A stretch of DNA of 64,000 bases from Craspedostauros australis (lineage: Eukaryota > Bacillariophyta > Bacillariophyceae > Mastogloiales > Achnanthaceae): positions 2,976,001-3,040,000 of the forward strand of contig JAMXDE010000005.1 in assembly GCA_026770025.1 (NCBI GenBank), in the 5' to 3' direction. This document shows positions 53,829 through 63,001 of this stretch, piece by piece. The number at the start of each line of letters is the position of its first letter. Position 1 is the stretch's first letter. The notes under the pieces were generated by a model. It made no database searches and was not told where the DNA came from. It worked only from the letters and a program-made list of their open reading frames with translations. A program made the translations under genes and the position numbers.

Positions 53829-55385
53829 TCATCGAGGCACCAGACCAATCGTCTCTTCCAATCCAGGTCGTAGCTTGACTTCCTCCGCTTCGACACCAAA
53901 GAAGTGGGCCCGCATGTACCGCAAGGCGGCGATGGGAATGAGGAAGGCGAACAGATTCAATGCCCAGTACACAGCATTGGAAACCGCCAAGGCGCGTCCC
54001 AATATCCCAAGGGCCAGACCGCTCGTGGCCCAGTTCCAAAGATAAGCCATGCGCACCGCATTGTACATCAGTGGGATGAATATCCGAATCGGAAGTGGTA
54101 CCTATTTTGCAGGGTGTGATATCATGCATCGCCATGGAGGGAAGGAAGAAGAAATGGATGGGCGTCATTGAACGTGCAACGTGGCATTCGTATTCGGAGT
54201 GTGGAATGAGGAAGTGGATGTGTAGCGTGAAAAAATTGCAGGGGAGGAGTGAGATTGGGGAAGCCGCGGTATCCAATGCATCCTATTCTACACATACTTG
54301 GACGAAAGGGAGAGATGCCGTGAGGCTCAATGCATGTGGATAAGAGCATCGTCCGAGTATGGTAATCAACACGATCACGCAAGAACTATGCAGAATACAC
54401 GCAGACTCACCAAGTTGCGACGCGCAAATCCCTCCGATATGGCCTGAAAGCACAAGAGGAACAGCGGCCTTGCACACGATCCTGCAAGCGCTGGCGCCTT
54501 GTCCCAATACGCGTACTTCGCCACCATCGCCACAGGACCGAGGATTCCCAGCGACAATCCCATCTTCATCCACCGATCATAGGCCATGGAACTCGTCATG
54601 GTTTCTCCCAACGGCGTCGAGACGATCGACGGCACGTGACCCTGCGGTGGCAATGCTGCCAGCATGGGGACGTTGGGGATGCCCCTCGAGGACTGGGCCA
54701 CCATGCTCAAGATCACGACGTAGGCAGTGATGCATGACACGAGCACGATATCCAACGGGTGGATCAGACCCTTCAGGATCAAGGACACGACCAGAAGGGA
54801 CGGGGCGCGATCGATGGCGATGCTTGGGACCTGATCCTCTGAATCCAACTCCTCACGCGCAGCAGCTCTCGTCAGGATCCTTCGAATGGACCATGTTGGG
54901 ATCCTGCGTTTGGATGATGAAGACGAAGATGGCAACGACAATGAAGATGATGTCGAAGCGAGTTCCGTGGCGTCAGCCGCATCGTTGGGATCGTCAGAGG
55001 ATTCATCTTCGGTCATCGATGAGATCTCTGCTTGCGCAGTCTCGCGCAGAATGTCAAGCGCAGAACTTGGAATCTGGCCATTCGGGAAGGAAGTGGACAA
55101 CAGCACCGTGGCCTCGTTACATTCCGGCCAGATCCCAGCCCCCCTGCCGTACGTGGATCGCAGCTGCGTCGTCAACAAGGAATGTGACTGCGACGACAAC
55201 AACGACAGCGGCGGGGATCGTTTCAGCGATGGCACCTTCACAGATTCCTCATTCGTTCTGACTTCGGTGGTCCTCTGGCGACTCCATCCAAGAGGAACAT
55301 GAAACCCAAGGCTGCATTTGATCGTCGCAGTCGCAATGGCAACCACAATCAAGATCGATGATGTGGCATGCATTGGTCGTTTCAT
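53829..55385 (-). CDS. plastid-targeted multi-pass membrane protein, family not recognised (two exons)
   Basis: Exon 1 is 55385-54411 (325 codons) and exon 2 is 54101-53829 (90 codons plus stop); the 309-bp intron has GTGAGT and AAATAG and phase 0, giving 415 residues. The ATG at 55385 starts a signal peptide (SSILIVVAIATATIKCSLGF); cleavage before FHVP puts Phe first, as in diatom plastid bipartite presequences. A disordered Ser-rich part (about 60-190) precedes a membrane domain: RAPSLLVVSLILKGLIHPLD and IVLVSCITAYVVILSMVAQ, then MKMGLSLGILGPVAMVAKYA, ARPLFLLCFQAISEGFARRN, FIPLMYNAVRMAYLWNWA and SNAVYWALNLFAFLIPIAAL. The exon boundary falls inside the conserved membrane domain, which supports the splice. 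Likely an envelope or thylakoid protein; function unknown. Confidence 0.82.
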
Positions 55386-56631
55386 TGCGGAATGTGATGC
55401 TTGGAAGGATTGTACTTTGTGGATCTTGTTGCTCACTGTAACGTATAGTAGTGACAGAATAGTGTCGTGCCTTGGATTGGTGATCGTGTTGATGTCAGTG
55501 CGGAGCTCAAAACGAATGAGACAGCACAACAACATCACTCCCCCAAAGATCTCGCAAGGAAAGCCTCTGACATGCGAAAGCTGCGGTAATTGTGTATTTC
55601 TTTCATTTCGTTTTGGGGGAAACTCCAATTCGTTCGCTGGATTGCTTCTCATAGTTAGTCGACGCAGTCGAAACGAGAAAAGGAACGTGTTCACGAGGTC
55701 TATTTTGGAGGAGCGCGACGACATTTCCCTCCTCACAAAATTCGCCAGCCATCACTCCCGGCGTCACACGATTTACCCATCTTTCTGCGTCCACTATGTT
55801 TCTCTTTTCGTTCTCCAGATCGTTTGTCTGCCTCATCTGTTTCGATGCGCTGTCACACAGACTGTGGATGGAGGATCGCGCCATGCGTGATGCGCAGTGC
55901 CACGTGCTCGGCGTTCAGCGTTCTGCGTTCAGGTGTTCAGTGATCGTGCTGGATGAGAGGTGGCCAGCACCATCACATCACTTGAAAGAGTCGCACTGTA
56001 CGCCTCGCGACAAGCTATCGTCTCATCCGAATCAGCGGTTCAGATGCCGGAGACCAATGGCAAGCCGTTGGGGAAAGCAGTGGATGATTTCCACGACGGC
56101 GTGCGCGAGGATACCGAAAAGTACTCGTTTTCTGACACTGACAAGGATGACACCTTGAACACAGAGCCCGCAGAGAGGTTATCTATGGGAAGGCCAACTC
56201 GGTACGATCGTCTATCATAAGTGCAACGTAGATATGGCATGGTATGGTATGGTATGGTAGGGCACACATGCAACAAGAAGAGGGGGCCCTCTACTCGTAC
56301 TTTTGAAGACTGCTTTGCTGATATGTGCATCAACAGGAGGTCATGTTGCATGACGCTTGTGTGTCTCGTAGTTCTCCTGTGCGAGCTATGCGAGTATCAC
56401 ACCATCCATGTGCGATGGAACAGAAAGAAGAGTTGTTGTTATTGTGGACACACTGCGGAGAGAGAGGGAGAGAGACAGTGATTTCAAGTTTCACATCAGT
56501 ATTTGCATTCATGCTTGGAGATGCAACTACTATACACCTCAAGGTACCATGCGAAGACATCGACGCGCCCATTCCTGCCTCTCTCTCTCTCTCTCTCTCT
56601 CTCTTACTTACTGAGTAGAGAGTATGAAACT
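55386..56631. other. intergenic, with a CT microsatellite beside DDX54
   Basis: A (CT)n run of about 12 units lies at 56579-56603, next to the DDX54 stop codon. GGTATGGTATGGTATGGTAG at 56242-56261 is a small repeat. TACTCGTA at 56292. An 86-codon ORF at 55960-56220 is listed separately. Confidence 0.5.
55960..56220 (+). CDS. possible small protein, 86 residues, unrecognised
   Basis: Opens MASTITSLERVALYASRQAI and continues hydrophilic and charged (GKPLGKAVDDFHDGVRED; SDTDKDDTLNTEP). It has no TM segment, signal peptide or known motif. The composition looks more protein-like than neighbouring frames, but no homologue is known to me and no conserved splice sites support a larger gene, so it may be chance. 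Confidence 0.25.
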   Translation: MASTITSLERVALYASRQAIVSSESAVQMPETNGKPLGKAVDDFHDGVREDTEKYSFSDTDKDDTLNTEPAERLSMGRPTRYDRLS

Positions 56632-59409
56632 TTATCTTCGCTTACTGGCCGAGCTGGCTCTCTCTATCTTCCTTCGGTCTGCCTTCTTCATGTTCTTCAG
56701 CTTGTTGTCCTGCTTGCGTTCACGTTCCCGTCTGATTTCATCAGCTCCCCGCTTCTTGTCGTTGGCCAACGCCGTCTTGTTCTTCTGCTTCTTCTGCTTG
56801 TTGCGCTTCGTGCTTGCGACAGCGGTGTCCTCATCGACATCATCATCAAATACACCGCTGCGGCCGACAGATCGATTCGTCTTCTTTTGCCACTTGTCGT
56901 AGATCTCGCCGAGCTTCATCTTGCCCGCTTTCACCCTCTGCCCGCTCTCCAGCCGTAGTTTCTGCGTACGGCTGGTATCGCTGAGCTCCGCTCCGACCGT
57001 CGTCTGGACGTATTTACGCTTCGATTTGTCCCACCGCATCATGCGCTGCTTCTGAACCAGCTCGTCGTTCTCGTCTCCCACGATATCCAGCATGGCTTCT
57101 TGCATGCGCAGAGCAGTGCCGGCGCTGCCCTTGACCGACTGAGAGGAGCTGGGTTGCATGGCGCTCTCGATCTGGCGCAGGCGATTGGCCTCATCCACAT
57201 CATTCGTGAAATCATTGGAGATGAAGAAGGAGGGATCTCGGAAATCGGTCTTCTGCACTTTCTTGGGCCTTCCGTTTGACGATGAGTTCGTCCTGTTGCT
57301 CCCACCGCCGGTTCCGCTCGCCTTGGATGAGCCGGCCTTCTTCAGGCGTTTTCGTTCTGCCTTGGAGAGGCGTGCTTTCGTCTTCGTCTGCACTGACTTC
57401 ACCGATATCGTTTTGCCTTGGCGAGATGCTAACGATTGCTTCGGAGCCGAGCTCGTGCCATTGCTACCCACCGGTTGAGTTGTGCTATTGCCGTTGCTTC
57501 TTATTTCACTTCCAAGGGCACCATCCAAATCTTCTGTGTCCGCAGGAACCTCGTCTCCATTGATCTCCAGAGCGTTGGCACTGCCAGCAACCACCAGAGC
57601 GGCCCCCTTGCTGCGTACGATCTTCATTTGCCGCCGCATGCTCTTCATCGCGGCCAAAGCGAAACCGGTGTCGTTCTTCTTAGATGCGATGGTCGTTCGC
57701 CCTTTGTCCACTTGGCTCAGCACACCGGCATCCTTCCCGCCACCGGTGGCGAAGGCCTCGAAGACGGTTTCCTTCGGACGGAAGCTGGCCACAGCGCGGA
57801 GGAAATCTTCTCTTTGCCTCTGCTGCTCCATGTTGTTCAGTGATCCGATTCTCCCCTTCTTCTTTGCCGCTTCGTACTTGGACAGCAGCACGCCTTCCAA
57901 CAGCGGGTGCGGCGGAATACAACCGGAGCTCATGCGTTCGCCTGTGTCAAGACGCTCGCCTTCCAGAATGGCCTTCGCCCTTCGGACACCTGCCTTCGAC
58001 GCTTCCGGCCTCGTGCGACGGTATTTCTTCATGGCGTTGTCGCACGCCCTGGACAGTGCTCTCATCGACTCGGCTTCTTCGGATCCGGTGAGCTCGGCAT
58101 TCATGATCCTCCGCACATTCTCAACCTCTTCGACGATCACCGCCTCGGGGACGGATCCGTAGTGCACCATCTCAGGAGTCATCTCCTTGAGATCGTAGGT
58201 CTCATCCTCGGCGCACGTCGCCAACGGCCGTCCCAGGAATAGATGCAGATCCACCATGTACGGCAGCTCATCAGGTTCGACGATGCCCCAGCAGAAACCA
58301 ATGCGACCCGCACGCGCAGCTCGGCCACTGCGATGGACGAACAGCTTGGCGTTGGGCGGGAATTGATAGTGGATGACATGGTCGATCAACGGGACGTCGA
58401 TACCACGTGCGGCGACGTCCGTCACAACCAGAATCGGTTTGCGACCAGCGCGGAAGGCTGCGAGGTTGGATTTGCGCGCCTCCTGATCGAGCGTTCCGTA
58501 GACGAAGGTTGGCTTCTGTCCGTTGGCGGTGAGTAACGACGTGACGAATTCCACGTGGTGCCGTGTGGCGCAGAACACCAACGTCAATCCGGTCCGCGTC
58601 GATTCGTTCTTCGCTTGATCCTGCTCGATGTGATCGATGATGTGCAGCAGCGTGGCGTCCTTGTCCATGCTGCGGCACGTGATGAAGGATATCCGCAGCT
58701 CGGATGACACCGTCGCCTCGGAATCCAGGCGCACCACCTGGGGGTCCGTCAGGAAGCCTCCCTTGGTGAACTCGATGAGCAGCTTGGGCATCGTCGCGCT
58801 GAGCAGCACCTTCTGGCCTTGGTCCGGCAAGGTCCTCGCGATCTGGCGGATCTGCAGGGCGAATCCCATCTCGATCAACCGATCTGCCTCATCCAGAATG
58901 GCGATCTGGCAGTTGGACAGGGAAAAGTCGGGAATCTCCGTGACATGATGGGCCAAGCGACCGGGCGTGGCGACGATGACATCCGGCTTGTTGGCCAGGA
59001 GGTTGAACTGATGCTCCATGCCTTCCCCACCATGGATGCCCACCGCGCGGATGTCCGTGAAATGCGCCAGCTTGATGAGCACGCGCAGCGTCTGCAGGGA
59101 CAGCTCTCGCGTGGGACTCAGCACCATGCCTCGGCAGGTCGATCCGGTGCTGGGGCGCGGGATGGACAGCAGCTTTTCCAGCAGCGGGATCAGGAATGCG
59201 CACGTCTTTCCGGATCCTGTCCGGGCCATCACGCAGGTGTCGACTCCCGTGAGGACCACCGGCAGCGCCTTGCGTTGCACGGGCGTCGGATTGCGGAATC
59301 CCATGCGCACGACGCCCTTGTACACATCATCCGACAATCCCATCGGCTTGAATCCGTTGCCACCAGCACCAGCGCCGCCGCCGCTGTTCGAACCGCCTCT
59401 CGAGGACAT
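56632..59409 (-). CDS. DDX54: DEAD-box RNA helicase DDX54/Dbp10
   Basis: A 925-residue single-exon protein from the ATG at 59409. All helicase motifs are present in order: Q motif FRNPTPVQRKALPVV, motif I ARTGSGKT (about 60-67), Ia SPTRELSLQT, TPGR, motif II DEAD in AILDEADRLIEMGF (about 173), motif III SAT, motif V TDVAARGID and motif VI HRSGRAARAGR. The C-terminal half holds the Dbp10-specific DBP10CT region: MRWDKSKRKYVQ, then RLESGQRVKAGKMKLGEIYD and KWQKKTNRSVG, ahead of a basic KK-rich tail. This separates it from other DEAD helicases. Dbp10 acts in the nucleolus in 60S ribosomal subunit assembly. Its start lies about 960 bp from the start of ribosomal protein S15, transcribed divergently. 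The N-terminal tail is Gly-rich. Confidence 0.95.
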   Translation of the reverse strand: MSSRGGSNSGGGAGAGGNGFKPMGLSDDVYKGVVRMGFRNPTPVQRKALPVVLTGVDTCVMARTGSGKTCAFLIPLLEKLLSIPRPSTGSTCRGMVLSPTRELSLQTLRVLIKLAHFTDIRAVGIHGGEGMEHQFNLLANKPDVIVATPGRLAHHVTEIPDFSLSNCQIAILDEADRLIEMGFALQIRQIARTLPDQGQKVLLSATMPKLLIEFTKGGFLTDPQVVRLDSEATVSSELRISFITCRSMDKDATLLHIIDHIEQDQAKNESTRTGLTLVFCATRHHVEFVTSLLTANGQKPTFVYGTLDQEARKSNLAAFRAGRKPILVVTDVAARGIDVPLIDHVIHYQFPPNAKLFVHRSGRAARAGRIGFCWGIVEPDELPYMVDLHLFLGRPLATCAEDETYDLKEMTPEMVHYGSVPEAVIVEEVENVRRIMNAELTGSEEAESMRALSRACDNAMKKYRRTRPEASKAGVRRAKAILEGERLDTGERMSSGCIPPHPLLEGVLLSKYEAAKKKGRIGSLNNMEQQRQREDFLRAVASFRPKETVFEAFATGGGKDAGVLSQVDKGRTTIASKKNDTGFALAAMKSMRRQMKIVRSKGAALVVAGSANALEINGDEVPADTEDLDGALGSEIRSNGNSTTQPVGSNGTSSAPKQSLASRQGKTISVKSVQTKTKARLSKAERKRLKKAGSSKASGTGGGSNRTNSSSNGRPKKVQKTDFRDPSFFISNDFTNDVDEANRLRQIESAMQPSSSQSVKGSAGTALRMQEAMLDIVGDENDELVQKQRMMRWDKSKRKYVQTTVGAELSDTSRTQKLRLESGQRVKAGKMKLGEIYDKWQKKTNRSVGRSGVFDDDVDEDTAVASTKRNKQKKQKNKTALANDKKRGADEIRRERERKQDNKLKNMKKADRRKIERASSASKRR

Positions 59410-60367
59410 GATTGCGATGCTGCGAGTGCGTGGTGGAATCTGTGCTATTATATTCTGGAGGGAAGGTGATTCGGAGGTTGGAGGTGAGTATTGGCGCTCC
59501 GGTGCGATCCGAAGGATGTACAGTATTGTGTGCCAATAGAGGAGAGGGTGTTGAAAGAACAGCAGAAGACATGATCGTGGATGTGTTTCCTGGGATCATG
59601 TTTTCGTTTTGTTGCGTTTTTCGGTGGTTGAAGCGATTCGTGATTCGATAGTGACTTTTGTCCGTGAATTGATTGTCGACCACACGGACTCCAGACGTTA
59701 CTAATTCTCGGTTACTAAACTGTTTTTGTGTGGTTTGTGCTGTTGTCGTGTCGTGTTTCGGGTTGTTGTGGCAGACGGACGTTGCGGCGAGGTAACACCA
59801 GCATCAGCAACATCGCCAGCACCAACAGCAGGAAGAAGCAGCAACACCAACAGCACCAAGACGCCACCCTCGTTCGACCGCTTGCCCAACCATACAGATC
59901 CCTGTCCCGTCGGTATGTGTTCCCGTGACGATGTGATGCCTCGAAGTGATGACGGCGTGGCAACGAGATGATGCTCACCATGGAGATGACGATGGAAAGG
60001 CGCCGCTGAACAACGTCACGCAGGAGGAAGGATGCGAGCGGAGCCTTCGTCTTGGTGGTCGGCTGTTGGATTTTGGCAACTCAGGATGCAAGCGTCCGCC
60101 AGCGAGGGCAGAGACGGCGACATGACATCCTCTGGATGCTCCCCATGAAGCTGGTGCACGGACAAGCAGCCGAGAGACCCCAAGCGTTCCTTTGCTGCGA
60201 CAGTCGTACTGATCTTTCATTCTTGTCTTCCTGCACATTTCTTCTTCCCGTTCATCGCCCTGTCGTCCTGCGGCGGCTTGTATGAACGCCCTGTTGTTAT
60301 TTATTCGCCCTCTCGTATTGCGGCGCGCAGCGATTCACGCAGAATTCCTACAAATCCAACCAACACA
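59410..60367. promoter_or_regulatory. divergent intergenic region DDX54 / RPS15
   Basis: About 960 bp between two ribosome-biogenesis genes transcribed away from each other. It contains AGCAGCAACACCAACAGCAC at 59837-59856. No defined element was recognised; short ORFs on both strands look spurious. Confidence 0.4.
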
Positions 60368-60811
60368 ATGGACGCCGAGAAAGTTGCCGAGCTTCGCAAG
60401 AAGCGCCAGTTCAGAAAGTTCACATACCGCGGTATCGAGCTTGAGGCCCTCCTTGACTTGAGCAATGAGGAGCTCATGGACCTGATCACTGCCCGCCCAC
60501 GCCGCCGAATGCAGCGCGGGTTGAAGCGCAAGCCAATGGCCCTGATCAAGCGACTTCGACAGGCCAAGAAGGAGGCACCACCGGGCGAGAAGCCACGCGG
60601 TGTCAAGACGCACCTGAGAAACATGGTTATCGTCCCAGAAATGATCGGATCCATCGTCGGTATTTACAACGGAAAGATGTTCTGCGGTGTGGAAATGAAG
60701 CCAGAGATGGTCGGTATGTACCTCGGAGAATTCGCCATCACCTACAAGCCAGTCCAGCACGGACGTCCAGGTGTCAGCGCGGCCCACCAGACAAGATTCA
60801 TTCCGCTTTAA
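60368..60811 (+). CDS. RPS15: 40S ribosomal protein S15 (uS19)
   Basis: 147 residues, single exon, full length for the family. The ATG at 60368 sits in AACACAATGG; the in-frame ATG 90 bp upstream would add an unrelated leader. Conserved blocks: [20 protein letters not shown] near the N-terminus, [80 protein letters not shown] and the extreme C-terminus [11 protein letters not shown], which contacts the decoding site. It is an essential part of the head of the small subunit. Codon use is strongly biased to C-ending codons, as expected of a highly expressed gene. Confidence 0.98.
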   Translation: MDAEKVAELRKKRQFRKFTYRGIELEALLDLSNEELMDLITARPRRRMQRGLKRKPMALIKRLRQAKKEAPPGEKPRGVKTHLRNMVIVPEMIGSIVGIYNGKMFCGVEMKPEMVGMYLGEFAITYKPVQHGRPGVSAAHQTRFIPL

Positions 60812-61429
60812 GCATGCAGTAAAATAGAACAAAGTAAACGGATTGAACGAACTCACATCAGCTGAGCTGCTGCGTTGGTCACACTCCCGCTTGTGGTGGT
60901 GCACTTTGATGCATGTTGCGGAAGGCACGAGTGTGTTGGAAGAGGCTGATGCCGATGTGTCACGTCGAATGTGTTGCCATGGTCGAGCTACGACTATGCC
61001 ATCCCCACAGTAGGTAGTATTTGCACATTGGAGGCACCAGATACTGCATGGACGGGAATGGGAGACGAGTTCGATGCTTGTAATTATGCTGTGCATGTGT
61101 TGTATTCCGGCTGGATGAGGCAACATGCCCTGCATACTGACTATTCTACTATTCTATTCTATTCAAAAGAGTACTATTGTGCGGGTGCTTGCGTGGGGGA
61201 GCAGAGAGCTTCTTCTCTTTTTAGCTAAAGGTTATACCCGTACGTGGGCAATCAATTATTATTATACAATTGGTTTCTGACGTGAAACGAAGGGGAAAGT
61301 GGAGTGGAGTGCAATGTTGGAACAGGTGCGGCGCAAGTTGTGGCATCGCGATACGGAGAGCAGATCTCATTGACAACATGCCCGTCCTCCATGTAGATTG
61401 CATGGTATGGTATGATGCGCTCTTTGAGT
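60812..61429. other. convergent intergenic region
   Basis: 3' regions of RPS15 and the Pro/Thr-stalk gene. CTATTCTACTATTCTATTCT at 61141-61160 is low complexity, and AATTATTATTATAC at 61254-61267 is AT-rich. No gene. Confidence 0.45.
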
Positions 61430-63001
61430 TTATGGACATTGGGCCGCCACAGTGAAGATTCCACTGTAGGCATCAGCATTGAAGGTTGGACCATCGCCGT
61501 TGCGGAGGAGCAGAGCTCTGTAGGTCCCCTCGTCTTCCAATGCATCGAACACGAGCCTTCGGCTGAATTGAGGTTGTAGGCACTGGACACCGGGCAACAA
61601 TTCGCAAAGCCACTTCCATTGCACGTAATCGTCGCCGACCACCGGTTGCAGCAAGGCGCTGCTTCCGTTGTCCGGGTAGATCCCAATCCAATCGCGATCG
61701 GTTGGACTGCATTGGAAGATGTCGATCGGGATGGTTTCTCCCAACGTGAAGCACACCTTCTCTGCCGAGATGATCGGCAAGCACGGCGTCTCGGTAGGTT
61801 CAGAGGTTGGGGCGTCGGTGGTTACCGTTGGTGCGCTCGTGGGCGCTGATGTGGGTCCCGCAGTGGGCGCGGGTGTCACTGGGGCCGCTGTAGGCGCAGA
61901 GGTGAAGGGTGGACTGGACGGTGACGTCGTGGGGGCGTCCGTGGTTTCGATAGGAGCATTCGTTGGTGTGCTGGTTTCGCCAATAACTGGGGCTGTCGTT
62001 GGTGATGGTGTCGGCTGTGCAGTTGGAATAGCTGTTGGCACAACAGTGGGAGCAGATGTTGGGACTGTAGTTGGTGAGGTAGTCGGTGCAGTAGTCGGTG
62101 CCGAAGTTGGTGCTGAAGTCGGCCCTCCTGTTGGTTCTGCCGTTGGAGATAAGGAAGGCGCCCGTGTTGGATCAGCCGTTGGCACGGGGGTGGGTGCCAA
62201 AGTCGGGATGGTCGTTGGTGTGGAGGTTGGCACAATTGTTGGGACTTGCGTTGGTGAGGAGGTTGGCACAATTGTTGGGACTTGCGTTGGTGAGGACGTC
62301 GGCACTGGATCTGCTTGCGTGGTTGGCGTCGAGCTCGTGGTGGACGTGGGCGCTGCTGTGGGTGCAATCGTGGTTGAGGTGGTGCTGCCTTCATTCGTTG
62401 GCGGGAATGTCGGCGAATTTGTGCCATTTGCCGGATTCACAGTGGGCGCATTCGCGACCGGTTGCGTCTCAAGGCCTGTGGGAGCTTGTGTGACTGGCAT
62501 CATAGTTGGTTGTGCCGTGGTGGAGACGGCTGCGGTCGGGCTGCTCGATGTCATGTTTGGATCATTCGTCACGGCTCTGCCCACCGTAGAGCCACGCCCA
62601 GTATCAGTCTGCCCATCGATGATGAGGTAGACGCCGACGAGGGTCGCGATGATGGCCAGGATACAGCAGACGGCCATCATGCCAGAGATTCGTCGCCTCC
62701 TTTTGCGCTTTTTCACGATGTTCAGTTCTTCGAATCTTTCACCTGGCGGGATCTCTTTCACTTCGAACCCTGTTTCTTCGTCTCTGATGATCACCCCGCC
62801 ACCGCCGCCGAGAGCGCGTTGGTTGGAGACAATGAGTCCCTCGTTGTTCACCCATGTTCCTTCATTGCTCAACGAGTTCTCGTCGAATGGACGATCATCC
62901 GTGCTTGGAGGATCGACGGATCCAAACTGGCTGTCCACCATGTGCGTTTCGTTGGTGGACTTCGTCCCGAAGCTCTTGACGTATCCCATCGTCGCACTCA
63001 T
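61430..63001 (-). CDS. type II membrane protein with Pro/Thr stalk and C-terminal DWIGIYP beta-sandwich domain
   Basis: 523 residues, single exon. The cytoplasmic N-terminus ends in a basic KKRKRRRR cluster just before the only TM helix (MMAVCCILAIIATLVGVYLI, about 107-126), giving an N-in, C-out orientation. Residues about 150-410 are an extended stalk of PT/APT repeats with a nearly perfect 13-residue duplication (SSPTQVPTIVPTS), expected to be heavily O-glycosylated. The globular end (about 415-523) reads CFTLGETIPIDIFQC, then DRDWIGIYPD, VQWKWLCELLPGVQC and YRALLLRNGDG and ends in a beta strand, the pattern of a SKICH-like or Ig-like beta sandwich. Four to five cysteines suggest disulfides. 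Such stalked ectodomains are typical of diatom surface or frustule-associated proteins; the ligand is unknown. Confidence 0.82.
   Translation of the reverse strand: MSATMGYVKSFGTKSTNETHMVDSQFGSVDPPSTDDRPFDENSLSNEGTWVNNEGLIVSNQRALGGGGGVIIRDEETGFEVKEIPPGERFEELNIVKKRKRRRRISGMMAVCCILAIIATLVGVYLIIDGQTDTGRGSTVGRAVTNDPNMTSSSPTAAVSTTAQPTMMPVTQAPTGLETQPVANAPTVNPANGTNSPTFPPTNEGSTTSTTIAPTAAPTSTTSSTPTTQADPVPTSSPTQVPTIVPTSSPTQVPTIVPTSTPTTIPTLAPTPVPTADPTRAPSLSPTAEPTGGPTSAPTSAPTTAPTTSPTTVPTSAPTVVPTAIPTAQPTPSPTTAPVIGETSTPTNAPIETTDAPTTSPSSPPFTSAPTAAPVTPAPTAGPTSAPTSAPTVTTDAPTSEPTETPCLPIISAEKVCFTLGETIPIDIFQCSPTDRDWIGIYPDNGSSALLQPVVGDDYVQWKWLCELLPGVQCLQPQFSRRLVFDALEDEGTYRALLLRNGDGPTFNADAYSGIFTVAAQCP
62222..62300. 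repeat. 39-bp tandem duplication in the stalk coding region
   Basis: GTTGGCACAATTGTTGGGAC followed by TTGCGTTGGTGAGGA occurs twice in succession, differing at the last bases (GGAGG against GGACG). It extends the Pro/Thr stalk by exactly 13 codons, a sign of length evolution by slippage or unequal exchange. Confidence 0.88.

Noticed and set aside
60335-61135. 266-codon minus frame over RPS15
   Set aside because: Antisense to a full-length conserved ribosomal protein.
61719-62630. 303-codon plus frame of GVxVG repeats
   Set aside because: Antisense translation of the Pro/Thr stalk repeats.
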